Part shown: positions 55,875-64,000 of the stretch, piece by piece
Layout of the letters: each line of letters opens with the position of its first letter
Numbering within the stretch: position 1 is the first letter of the stretch
From: Alteromonas sp. BL110
Lineage (GTDB): Bacteria > Pseudomonadota > Gammaproteobacteria > Enterobacterales > Alteromonadaceae
Length of the DNA stretch: 64,000 nt
Reading direction: 5' to 3'
NCBI RefSeq assembly: GCF_003443615.1
Contig: NZ_CP031967.1
Location: 372,001 to 436,000 of the forward strand
Notes under the pieces: model-generated
The model's database searches: none
Seen by the model: only the letters and a program-made list of their open reading frames with translations
Told to the model about the DNA's origin: nothing
Translations under genes and position numbers: made by a program

Positions 55875-56571
55875 GTTAGAATTTAGGCGTCGAATCTACG
55901 CCGATCCAGAAACGACTGACAGTGATGTTGTAGAAGCAGCGAAAGCGGATGAAAGCAAACGCAATTTCTGGAATGAACAAAAGCAGTTAGATAAGCAATT
56001 AAAGCAAGCTTTAAAAGTCGATGTTCCAGAAGACCTTGCTAGCAAGCTCATTTGGCAACAGTCGACTGACGAGTTTAATCGCTATAAACGCAGAAGTCGT
56101 TGGTATTTGGCGATGGCCGCATCCGTTGCTTTCACTATAGGTATCGGACTTACCATGTGGTACCACCAACCGCTTAGTATTGGTGGCCAAGCGCTAGCGC
56201 ATATGCAGTACGCCGAAATGGAAACTGCGCATTCGCTACTTCCAGCTGATTTGAATATGGTAAATGCAAAATTGGCAAGCTTTGGCGGTAGCTTTAGTGA
56301 GATGCTTGATGGTGTTGAAGTGGTGAACTATTGTCACTTAAGTACAGTGAGAAGCCTGCACCTTATCCTTGATACCCCACAAGGGAAAATGTCGGTATTT
56401 GTTGTGCCTGAGCGCGGTGATGTCACTGTACCTAGTGAATTCTCTGATGACCAGTACCACGGTGAAAGCATCAAAATGAGACACGCCAATGTCATGATAG
56501 TGGGCGATAAAGATGCTGACCTGAGTGAAATGAAAAAAGCCGTATCTGAGAGGATTCAATTTTCGGCTTAG
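55867..56571 (+). CDS. DUF3379 membrane protein, probable anti-sigma partner
   Basis: The 234-residue protein has an acidic N-terminal cytoplasmic part (about 1-80), one membrane span (about 84-102: YLAMAASVAFTIGIGLTMW) and a periplasmic domain. This matches DUF3379 proteins that follow ECF sigma genes in Shewanella and Alteromonas relatives. The overlap with the sigma gene and membrane topology suggest it holds the sigma inactive until a signal arrives. The signal is unknown. Confidence 0.8.
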   Translation: MDELEFRRRIYADPETTDSDVVEAAKADESKRNFWNEQKQLDKQLKQALKVDVPEDLASKLIWQQSTDEFNRYKRRSRWYLAMAASVAFTIGIGLTMWYHQPLSIGGQALAHMQYAEMETAHSLLPADLNMVNAKLASFGGSFSEMLDGVEVVNYCHLSTVRSLHLILDTPQGKMSVFVVPERGDVTVPSEFSDDQYHGESIKMRHANVMIVGDKDADLSEMKKAVSERIQFSA

Positions 56572-56766
56572 AAAAAAGCCAGGTCCCCGTTCTAGAAAAG
56601 TGCTGAATTTACGCACTTCCCTTCGTCGGCCCACTGTGGTCGATTTTTTTTGCCTAAATTTAAGGTGAAAACATACGCAATAAAACTTATACTTTAGGAT
56701 TAAAAAAACCGTTTTAATTATCAGCAAACATTTCAGCTTATCCGCAGTATAGAGGTAGCAAATTCA

Positions 56767-58728
56767 ATGGCCGCTTGGTGTCGTTTTACAAGGGTGAAGT
56801 TTTGTCTACTTTTCATCATTTTTTTCAGTCACTCGCTTCAAGCACAGTTAGACAACAATTCTGAGAAGTTGAGGCTTAAAAAGTTAGATGCTTATAGTCG
56901 ATTAGCAGCAATAACTATCTATAACTGGAATAATCAATCTGATATTGATAATGACCAGATAAAAGCTAAAATCAAAGATTTAAAAATTCAAACTGATGAT
57001 AGTAGTGAAGGCGTAATCTTTAGACATTTATTTGCTACGGGGACAGCTAACGAAACGGAAGGCCCTCGAGTTCCAATATACGTTAAGACACCGTTACTAG
57101 AGAGCCACTGGAACGAGCTAAAATCGCTAAATACAGATTTGTACGCTGCCGCAAGGGCGTATTATATCTATGCCCGAGCAGTTAACGACTTTGACAGCTC
57201 CTCATTACGAATCAATGTTACAGTGCCTGCTCTTAAACGCTTAAAGCGTGAAGTTCTGGAAACGGGTAGCAAAACAGCAACCGCCATAGCTAGTGTGTGG
57301 CTGTCAATGGAACTCACCCTAGCTAACCCTATTCAAGCAATTAATGAACTAGAGTATGCTCTCCCCCACTTACCTGCCCGCTCTTCTACGCTTACTATGG
57401 AAAATGCATTAGACAGCGATACTGCCCATGAATGGCTTCGAATCGCTTTTACTGAGCTATCGGTACCAAGTCGAGCCTTCACTCATTCGATGAAGATAAT
57501 CGAGCAAAGCAAGTTGAATGATGTATTCATTACATGGGCGTACTTTACTTCGGTTGACTCTCTTCTTCTTCAAAGTAAATACAAAGATGCGCTTCTTATC
57601 TCTGATAAGGCCCTAGAGTTCGTAAAAACTAGAAATACCGAACTTGAAATGTTTCTAACCCTCTATCAACGACTACGAGTACTCATGATGGGTTTTCGGC
57701 GAACTCATGATAACGAAATACAGTCCGTCGTAAACAAGATAGATACATTAAATATAGATAAAACTAAAATTAATCCAGAAGAGCTTGTTTATCTTTACCA
57801 GTCTTATAAAGCCATTGTTAAAAATAATGAAAGACAGCTCTCTTTGTCAGTTAATAAATTCGAAGATGTGGTTTTAAAGAAGCTAACTGCGACTGAGTTT
57901 AAGAAACAATATCTGCTACGAAAAGAACGCGAACTTGTAAGAATTTACGATACTGCAGGCAATTACGAAAAAGCCTATGAGCATTTAAAAGCGTACAACC
58001 AACTTCTCTTCGAGAAGAACACAGAGCAATTTCAGTTTTCTTCGTCTGACTTCTCCAACAGCATTGAGAAGGATATTGAGCTTGTCCATTATAGACAAAA
58101 AGAAATCAACGCACTGCGAGACGAAAAAGAAGGGCTATCCACCGATAAAGAGGCAATGAAAACCACTATTTTTGCGCTCATTGTCACTATTCTTCTTATA
58201 CTTGCTTTGTGGCTTTGGATTTCTAAACGACAAAGCGACTTACTAGCGGAACGAGACTCTCTTACTGGCGCCCTCACCCGTCGCGCAATGTTGAACAGCC
58301 TTAAGAAGTCGCTTAAGGGCAACAATACATCGTGCATAGCCCTGCTTGATGTTGATAATTTTAAAAAGATTAACGATAGATATGGCCACACCGTAGGCGA
58401 CGAAGTGCTAACTACACTCACTCGAATCATCAATAATAGGATTAGAAAATCAGATAAGCTTTGCCGATATGGTGGTGAAGAATTTTTGATCTACTTCTCT
58501 GACTCAGATGAACAATCGGCCAAGCGTATACTCGATGAGTTAAATGTTGCGCTTTCTCACCAAAAAAACTGGACGCATACCAATAAAAAGTTTTCAGTTA
58601 GCTTTTCTTCCGGGCTGCTAAATGTCGGCGGAGAAACAAATTTGGATACTATTATTAAAGCCTGTGACGAACTCCTTTACAAAGCAAAAAGGTCTGGGCG
58701 CGCGCGAGTAGAATCTTTCGCTTATTAA
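56767..58728 (+). CDS. membrane-anchored GGDEF protein with TPR-like sensor region
   Basis: The 653-residue protein has a signal peptide, a long helical periplasmic region (about 40-440) resembling TPR-like sensor repeats, a coiled coil (about 430-465), one span (about 466-487) and a GGDEF domain (about 495-650). The active-site motif is RYGGEEF with DVDNFKKINDRYGH, so diguanylate cyclase activity is expected. AGAGGT precedes the ATG. No EAL is present. The signal is unknown. Confidence 0.88.
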   Translation: MAAWCRFTRVKFCLLFIIFFSHSLQAQLDNNSEKLRLKKLDAYSRLAAITIYNWNNQSDIDNDQIKAKIKDLKIQTDDSSEGVIFRHLFATGTANETEGPRVPIYVKTPLLESHWNELKSLNTDLYAAARAYYIYARAVNDFDSSSLRINVTVPALKRLKREVLETGSKTATAIASVWLSMELTLANPIQAINELEYALPHLPARSSTLTMENALDSDTAHEWLRIAFTELSVPSRAFTHSMKIIEQSKLNDVFITWAYFTSVDSLLLQSKYKDALLISDKALEFVKTRNTELEMFLTLYQRLRVLMMGFRRTHDNEIQSVVNKIDTLNIDKTKINPEELVYLYQSYKAIVKNNERQLSLSVNKFEDVVLKKLTATEFKKQYLLRKERELVRIYDTAGNYEKAYEHLKAYNQLLFEKNTEQFQFSSSDFSNSIEKDIELVHYRQKEINALRDEKEGLSTDKEAMKTTIFALIVTILLILALWLWISKRQSDLLAERDSLTGALTRRAMLNSLKKSLKGNNTSCIALLDVDNFKKINDRYGHTVGDEVLTTLTRIINNRIRKSDKLCRYGGEEFLIYFSDSDEQSAKRILDELNVALSHQKNWTHTNKKFSVSFSSGLLNVGGETNLDTIIKACDELLYKAKRSGRARVESFAY

Positions 58729-58845
58729 AAATTTTGCCAAACTTTATTTACCTATAGCCGTATAGAAAACAAGCAAGGTCGCCGACTGACGTGGAGACTC
58801 TAAGTCATAGGTGTTAGCATGAAAGAAAAAACATAGGGAATTTAT

Positions 58846-60351
58846 ATGGCTACTGGCACGATAATCTCGTTGGGTTTGTATTTTGTTGTAATGTTGGGAA
58901 TAGGCCTTTTCGCCTATCGGCAAACAGACACCAACGTAGAAGGCTATATGCTTGGCGGCCGCCAGTTAGGCCCCGCTGTAACCGCACTCTCAGCAGGCGC
59001 ATCAGATATGAGTGGCTGGATGCTCATGGGTTTACCTGGTGCTATGTACGTATCGGGCTTATCTGCAGGCTGGATTGCCGTCGGGTTAGTTCTAGGTGCA
59101 CTCGCAAATTATATGTTGGTCGCTCCGCGCCTTCGCGTTTACACCGAAGTGGCTAACAACTCCATTACCCTCCCCGACTATTTCGAGAACCGTTTTGCCG
59201 ATAATTCTCGTCTACTGAGAGTTATTGCTTCTGTGGTAATAGTCGTTTTCTTCACGCTTTATACCTCTTCTGGCGTTGTCGCTGGTGGAAAGCTCTTTGA
59301 GACATCTTTTGGCTTAACCTATGAGACAGGTTTGTACGTTACCGCCGGTGTTGTCGTTGCTTACACCCTCGTGGGTGGATTTATGGCAGTGAGTATGACC
59401 GATTTTGTGCAAGGCTGCATAATGTTCGTATCACTTATTATGGTACCTGCTGTGGTCATCAGTGAGCTTGGCGGCATTGGGGCTTCAATTGACGCACTAG
59501 ATACCATTAACCCTGCTTTATTTGATGCATTTATGGATGCCTCGACTAACGAAGCATTAAGCGTAATCGGTATTGTTTCACTGATGTCATGGGGTTTAGG
59601 CTACTTTGGTCAGCCACATATTATCGTTCGTTTTATGGCTATTCGTTCGGTAAAAGATATTCCTACCGCTAGAAACATCGGCATGAGCTGGATGATTGTT
59701 TCTATCATCGGCGCGCTAATGACGGGTTTATTCGGGTTGGCTTATATAACCGGTAACGGCAATGATATTGATCCAGAAACAGTATTTATCTATCTTTCTC
59801 AAATTTTATTCCACCCACTTATTGGTGGCTTCTTATTAGCTGCGATCCTAGCGGCTATCATGAGTACTATTTCATCCCAGCTACTAGTAACGTCTAGTTC
59901 ACTTACCAGCGACTTTTACCAAGCCTTCCTGCGCAGAGATGCGTCTGACGGTGAGTTGGTAGTAGCGGGTCGCGTAAGTGTTGTTGCTGTTGCACTTGTT
60001 GCTATCTATCTGGCTTATGACAGAGACAGCACTATATTGACCTTAGTAAGTAATGCGTGGGCGGGCTTTGGTGCGGCATTTGGCCCGCTAGTCCTGTTTA
60101 GCTTATTTAAACGTGAAATGACTCGCCGCGCGGCATTAGGCGGAATGATAGTTGGTGCTGTGACTGTACTACTGTGGATTTATCTTCCGATAGAAATCGG
60201 AGGCCAAAAGCTTGGTGCGTGGATGTATGAAATTGTCCCCGGGTTCATTCTATCGAGCTTAACCATAATGATTTTGAGTAAATCAGGTACACCAAGAGAA
60301 GGCGTGGTAGACACATTCGATGCATTCCAGACCAAGCTGAATGGAAAGTAA
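58846..60351 (+). CDS. putP: sodium/proline symporter
   Basis: The 501-residue protein is an SSS-family transporter of about 13 spans. Its start TIISLGLYFVVMLGIGLFAYR, GGRQLGPAVTALSAGASDMSGWMLMGLPGAMY and the TPR-like YTLVGGFMAVSMTDFVQG agree with PutP (E. coli PutP is 502 residues). It imports proline with Na. AGGGAA precedes the ATG. No putA is nearby. Confidence 0.92.
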   Translation: MATGTIISLGLYFVVMLGIGLFAYRQTDTNVEGYMLGGRQLGPAVTALSAGASDMSGWMLMGLPGAMYVSGLSAGWIAVGLVLGALANYMLVAPRLRVYTEVANNSITLPDYFENRFADNSRLLRVIASVVIVVFFTLYTSSGVVAGGKLFETSFGLTYETGLYVTAGVVVAYTLVGGFMAVSMTDFVQGCIMFVSLIMVPAVVISELGGIGASIDALDTINPALFDAFMDASTNEALSVIGIVSLMSWGLGYFGQPHIIVRFMAIRSVKDIPTARNIGMSWMIVSIIGALMTGLFGLAYITGNGNDIDPETVFIYLSQILFHPLIGGFLLAAILAAIMSTISSQLLVTSSSLTSDFYQAFLRRDASDGELVVAGRVSVVAVALVAIYLAYDRDSTILTLVSNAWAGFGAAFGPLVLFSLFKREMTRRAALGGMIVGAVTVLLWIYLPIEIGGQKLGAWMYEIVPGFILSSLTIMILSKSGTPREGVVDTFDAFQTKLNGK

Positions 60352-60384
60352 TTAAAAAAATACCTCGTTAATAAGAGTAAATAC

Positions 60385-60426
60385 AAAGCTCTGTTTAGTT
60401 TTCTAAGCAGGGCTTTATCTTTTTCT
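60385..60426 (+). terminator. putP terminator
   Basis: A 14-base arm (60385-60398) pairs with 60403-60416, with two G-U pairs around a TTTT loop, followed by ATCTTTTTC. Confidence 0.85.
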
Positions 60427-60487
60427 ACCCCTGACAAATAGGGCCTTATGCTTCAATTGCATGACAGTTTTATTTATTGGAATAAGA

Positions 60488-60506
60488 TTGCTATTTTAAA
60501 TAGCAA
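60488..60506. promoter_or_regulatory. 19-bp palindrome upstream of cysD
   Basis: TTGCTATTT-T-AAATAGCAA is a perfect odd-length palindrome 100 bp before the cysD start. It is a plausible operator for a sulfur regulator such as CysB, but its form was not matched to a known site. Confidence 0.45.
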
Positions 60507-60605
60507 AATCGCATACTACTTTTGAATTTAAATGTGTTATCGTTCTATGCAGAAAAATAACCCGCATATAACTTTTTTGTATATAACATAAATTCGGACT
60601 TCAAA

Positions 60606-61520
60606 ATGACTGCTAGTATCCCGTCTGTAACGCATTTGAAACAACTCGAAGCCGAGAGTATCCAAATTTTCCGTGAGGTAGCTGCTGAGTTTGAAAACCC
60701 AGTAATGCTTTACTCTGTAGGAAAAGACTCTTCAGTACTGCTTCACCTTGCCCGTAAGGCGTTCGCGCCAGGCAAAATTCCGTTTCCACTTCTACACGTA
60801 GACACCACGTGGAAATTTGGCGAAATGATCAAGTTCCGCGATGAGCAAGCAGAGAAACACGGTTTTGATTTGCTTGTTCACATTAATGAAGAAGGTGTTG
60901 AAGCTGGCGTTGGACCGTTCAGCCACGGCTCAGCGAAACACACTGATATCATGAAAACCCAAGCGCTTAAGCAAGCGTTGAACAAATATAAGTTTGACGC
61001 TGCGTTTGGTGGTGCACGACGCGATGAAGAAAAGTCTCGCGCAAAAGAACGTGTATACTCGTTTCGCGACAGTAACCACCGCTGGGACCCTAAAAACCAG
61101 CGCCCAGAACTTTGGAATATCTATAACTCACAAGTTAACCAAGGCGAAAGTATCCGCGTTTTCCCAATGTCTAATTGGACTGAGCTAGATATCTGGCAAT
61201 ACATCTACCTAGAAAACATTGATATTCCACAACTTTACCTTTCTAAGCCCCGCCCAGTGGTTGAGCGCGACGGCATTCTTATTATGGTTGATGACGACCG
61301 CATGCCACTTGAAGAAGGTGAAGTACCAGAGATGCGCTCTGTGCGTTTCCGTACCCTAGGCTGTTACCCATTGACTGGTGCGGTAGAGTCAGAAGCAGCG
61401 ACCTTGCCTGAAGTTATTCAGGAAATGCTGCTTACCAAGACATCTGAGCGTCAAGGTCGCGTTATTGACCACGACAGCGCAGGCTCTATGGAGAAGAAGA
61501 AAATGGAAGGGTACTTCTAA
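60606..61520 (+). CDS. cysD: sulfate adenylyltransferase subunit 2
   Basis: CysD is the small catalytic subunit that joins sulfate to AMP to form adenosine phosphosulfate (APS), working with the GTPase CysN. The 304-residue protein has the PP-loop [27 protein letters not shown] and [15 protein letters not shown]. It is the first gene of the operon; stop and next start overlap by one base. Confidence 0.96.
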   Translation: MTASIPSVTHLKQLEAESIQIFREVAAEFENPVMLYSVGKDSSVLLHLARKAFAPGKIPFPLLHVDTTWKFGEMIKFRDEQAEKHGFDLLVHINEEGVEAGVGPFSHGSAKHTDIMKTQALKQALNKYKFDAAFGGARRDEEKSRAKERVYSFRDSNHRWDPKNQRPELWNIYNSQVNQGESIRVFPMSNWTELDIWQYIYLENIDIPQLYLSKPRPVVERDGILIMVDDDRMPLEEGEVPEMRSVRFRTLGCYPLTGAVESEAATLPEVIQEMLLTKTSERQGRVIDHDSAGSMEKKKMEGYF

Positions 61521-62116
61521 TGGCCACAGACAACGTTGTTTGGCATAAACACGAAGTCAATAAAACCACGCGCTCTGAAAAGCTAGGCCAAACGCCTCGC
61601 GTATTTTGGCTTACTGGTTTAAGTGGTTCTGGTAAATCAACATTAGCTAACTTGCTTGAGAAAAAGCTTCACGAGCAAAACAAGCACACCTATCTGCTTG
61701 ATGGCGACAACGTACGTCACGGCTTATGTGGCGACTTGGGTTTCAGCGACAAAGATCGCGTTGAAAATATTCGTCGCATCAGTGAAGTTGCGAAGCTATT
61801 TGTTGACGCTGGTACCCTAGTACTTACCGCTTTCATTTCTCCGTTTAAAGCAGACCGCGATTACTGCCGTAGCCTAATGGAAGACGGTGAATTTGTGGAA
61901 GTGTTTGTTGATACTCCACTTGAAGTGTGTGAAAAGCGTGATCCCAAAGGCTTGTATAAGAAAGCGCGCAGCGGCGAGATCAAGGATTTCACAGGCATAG
62001 ATTCAGCCTATGAAGCGCCTGAATCACCGGAAGTACACTTAACCTATCAGGATGAACCGGCAGAGCAAACCGCTGAGCGTTTGTATGCTTTGCTTCAAGA
62101 AAAGGGATTGGTGTAA
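61520..62116 (+). CDS. cysC: adenylylsulfate kinase
   Basis: CysC phosphorylates APS to PAPS for reductive sulfate assimilation. The 198-residue kinase has P-loop [34 protein letters not shown] and [13 protein letters not shown]. It overlaps cysD by one base and cysQ by one base. Confidence 0.96.
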   Translation: MATDNVVWHKHEVNKTTRSEKLGQTPRVFWLTGLSGSGKSTLANLLEKKLHEQNKHTYLLDGDNVRHGLCGDLGFSDKDRVENIRRISEVAKLFVDAGTLVLTAFISPFKADRDYCRSLMEDGEFVEVFVDTPLEVCEKRDPKGLYKKARSGEIKDFTGIDSAYEAPESPEVHLTYQDEPAEQTAERLYALLQEKGLV

Positions 62117-62907
62117 TGACACAGCCTTTAAATACACTTGCACAAAAAGTGCTAACTATTGCCAAAGAAGCTGGCGATAGAATTATGGCGATTTACGAAA
62201 AAGATTTCGCTATTTATGAAAAGCAAGACACCAGCCCGCTAACCGAAGCTGACCTTGCCGCCCATAACGTTATTGTAAATGCCCTTGAAGCAGAATCGGA
62301 CTTGCCTATTCTTTCTGAAGAGTCGGCAGATATTTCGTGGGATGAACGCAAAACATGGTCCTCATACTGGCTGGTTGACCCGCTAGATGGCACCAAAGAG
62401 TTTATTAAGAAAAATGGTGAATTTACGGTAAACATTGCACTTATCGAAAACGGCAAACCGACAATGGGTGTGGTTTACGCGCCAGCGCTAAACAAAAGCT
62501 ATGTCGGTATTGTAGGTGAAGGTGCATGGACCGAAGTAAACGGCGAATTTACCTCAATTTCAGCACGCAAGCACGATGGTGCACAAGTGTGGAAAGTGGT
62601 AGGCAGTCGTTCTCACCAAAGTCCTGAAATTCAAAATTTATTGGCACAGCTTGAAGGTGAAACCGAGCTTGTGGCGATGGGTAGTTCACTAAAACTTTGC
62701 TTAGTGGCAGAGGGCGAAGCGCATCTTTACCCTCGTTTGGGCCCAACATCTGAATGGGATACAGGTGCAGCACATGCAGTCGCACTAGCTGCAGGAGCAA
62801 ATGTAACTGTTTTAGATCCAGAAAATCCATTAGATGACAACGCCGACGCTCTTACCTATAACCAAAAAGAGTCTGTGTTAAACCCCTTTTTCCTTGTGAG
62901 CGCATAA
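62116..62907 (+). CDS. cysQ: 3'(2'),5'-bisphosphate nucleotidase
   Basis: CysQ hydrolyses 3'-phosphoadenosine 5'-phosphate, the product left after PAPS use, and so keeps the pathway from stalling. The 263-residue IMPase-fold protein has the metal sites [17 protein letters not shown] and [15 protein letters not shown]. It sits within the operon between cysC and cysN, an uncommon place for it. Confidence 0.93.
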   Translation: MTQPLNTLAQKVLTIAKEAGDRIMAIYEKDFAIYEKQDTSPLTEADLAAHNVIVNALEAESDLPILSEESADISWDERKTWSSYWLVDPLDGTKEFIKKNGEFTVNIALIENGKPTMGVVYAPALNKSYVGIVGEGAWTEVNGEFTSISARKHDGAQVWKVVGSRSHQSPEIQNLLAQLEGETELVAMGSSLKLCLVAEGEAHLYPRLGPTSEWDTGAAHAVALAAGANVTVLDPENPLDDNADALTYNQKESVLNPFFLVSA

Positions 62908-62908
62908 C

Positions 62909-64000
62909 ATGAACAACGAAAACGAATTATTAAGACAGGACATTCTGTCTTACCTTGAGCAACACGAACAGAAAGACATGCTACGTTTCCTTACTTGCGG
63001 TAGCGTAGACGACGGTAAAAGTACCCTTATTGGTCGCTTACTTCACGATTCAAAAATGATTTATGAAGATCAGCTTGCTGCTATTACAAAAGACAGTAAA
63101 AAAGTGGGTACTACGGGTGAGAAAGTTGATCTAGCCCTTCTTGTAGACGGTCTTCAATCTGAGCGTGAGCAAGGTATTACTATTGACGTAGCATACCGCT
63201 ACTTTTCTACCGAAAAACGTAAATTCATCATCGCTGATACCCCTGGGCATGAGCAGTACACGCGTAACATGGTAACAGGCGCGTCTACTTGCGACCTTGC
63301 GATTATTCTTGTTGATGCCCGTGGCGGTGTTAAGGTGCAAACTAAGCGTCACTCCTTCCTAGTTTCACTTCTAGGTATTAAGCACGTTATTGTTGCAATC
63401 AACAAAATGGACTTAATGGACTATTCAGAAGAAGTGTACAAGCAGATTCAGGAAGATTATCTTAAGTTTGCTGAACAGCTTGATATCCCTGACATTCAGT
63501 TTGTTCCTATCTCAGCGCTTGAAGGCGATAACGTAGTAGGTAAAAGCGAAAATACGCCTTGGTTTGACGGCACACCCCTAATGGAGATGCTAGAAAACAT
63601 CGAAATTGGTGAAGACGACAACCAAGAAGACTTCCGCTTCCCGGTACAGTATGTTAACCGCCCTAACCTAGACTTCCGAGGCTTTGCCGGTACGGTTGTA
63701 TCAGGTCAGGTTGCGCCAGGCGATGAAGTGACTGCACTTCCATCAGGCAAGAAATCAAAGGTGAAGCAAGTCGTTACGTTTGAAGGCGATCAAGAGCGCG
63801 CTTATGTACCTCAAGCGGTTACGCTTACTCTTGAAGATGAAATTGATATCTCTCGTGGCGACATGATTGTTAAATCAGATAACTTGCCACTACTTAATAC
63901 TCAGTTCAAAACGCATTTAGTGTGGATGGCAGAAGAGCCGCTAATGCCAAACAAGCAATACTTGTTTAAGTTTGCGACTAAGTCAACGCCAGGGGTTGTT
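62909..64000 (+). CDS. cysN: sulfate adenylyltransferase subunit 1 (GTPase), 3' truncated
   Basis: CysN is the GTP-binding subunit that drives APS synthesis with CysD. Translating from the ATG at 62909 gives [20 protein letters not shown], then the GTPase motifs [17 protein letters not shown] and NKMDLMDY, and the start of the beta-barrel domain. The frame is open for 364 codons to the window end, so the stop lies beyond. Two bases separate it from cysQ. Confidence 0.95.
   Translation, partial: MNNENELLRQDILSYLEQHEQKDMLRFLTCGSVDDGKSTLIGRLLHDSKMIYEDQLAAITKDSKKVGTTGEKVDLALLVDGLQSEREQGITIDVAYRYFSTEKRKFIIADTPGHEQYTRNMVTGASTCDLAIILVDARGGVKVQTKRHSFLVSLLGIKHVIVAINKMDLMDYSEEVYKQIQEDYLKFAEQLDIPDIQFVPISALEGDNVVGKSENTPWFDGTPLMEMLENIEIGEDDNQEDFRFPVQYVNRPNLDFRGFAGTVVSGQVAPGDEVTALPSGKKSKVKQVVTFEGDQERAYVPQAVTLTLEDEIDISRGDMIVKSDNLPLLNTQFKTHLVWMAEEPLMPNKQYLFKFATKSTPGVV

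Overview
The window is a bacterial chromosome segment with the gene content and codon style of a marine gammaproteobacterium. Alteromonas or a close relative is the best guess from sequence character: moderate GC, many lipoproteins, RND and GGDEF/EAL proteins, and fadIJ, moxR-bat and sulfate-assimilation operons. No rRNA, tRNA, CRISPR array, insertion sequence or integrase gene was recognised. Gene density is high and most transcription units end in visible hairpin terminators.

Layout. (1) 1-8400: the end of a response regulator, then the aromatic amino-acid block: a Phe leader peptide and attenuator driving pheA, and a convergent aroF-tyrA operon behind a TyrR-box-like operator. A small membrane gene, an enoyl-CoA hydratase-family gene, a TRIC/UPF0126 membrane protein and the ribosomal operon rpsP-rimM-trmD-rplS follow. 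(2) 8660-27851: a block of about 19.8 kb lying between rpsP and ffh, which are neighbours in E. coli. It carries two envelope lipoproteins, a DsbA-like protein, an ABC exporter, an RND efflux pair, an alpha/beta hydrolase and a TerB-like protein. It also holds a three-gene condensin-like operon (a DUF3584 SMC-type ATPase with kite-like and kleisin-like partners), a polysaccharide-lyase-like lipoprotein and a duplicated beta-propeller lipoprotein. (3) 28036-41537: ffh with divergent ypjD and a CNNM/CBS gene (again E. coli order), sixA, an M16 protease, a very large propeller-PAS-GGDEF-EAL sensor broken by a one-base frameshift, and two small genes, one encoding a 54-residue exported peptide.

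(4) 41745-53142: the beta-oxidation operon fadI-fadJ with a FadR-like operator, divergent from a complete moxR-bat operon (MoxR, DUF58, DUF4381, two VWA proteins, BatD). (5) 53347-64000: a DUF885 lipoprotein, an ECF sigma factor with a DUF3379 membrane partner, a membrane GGDEF protein, a PutP-type symporter and a sulfate-activation operon in the uncommon order cysD-cysC-cysQ-cysN, with cysN cut by the window end.

Working together: region 1 is end-product-controlled aromatic amino-acid synthesis plus translation machinery; regions 2 and 5 are mostly envelope, export and signalling functions; region 4 couples fatty-acid breakdown to acyl-CoA sensing next to a chaperone-like envelope complex. 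The strongest candidate for a poorly described system is the condensin-like operon at 18655-24223, which has no visible nuclease partner. The most specific regulatory findings are the pheA attenuator, the TyrR-box-like site over the aroF -10, the FadR-like site at fadI and a GntR-type palindrome before the lyase-like gene.
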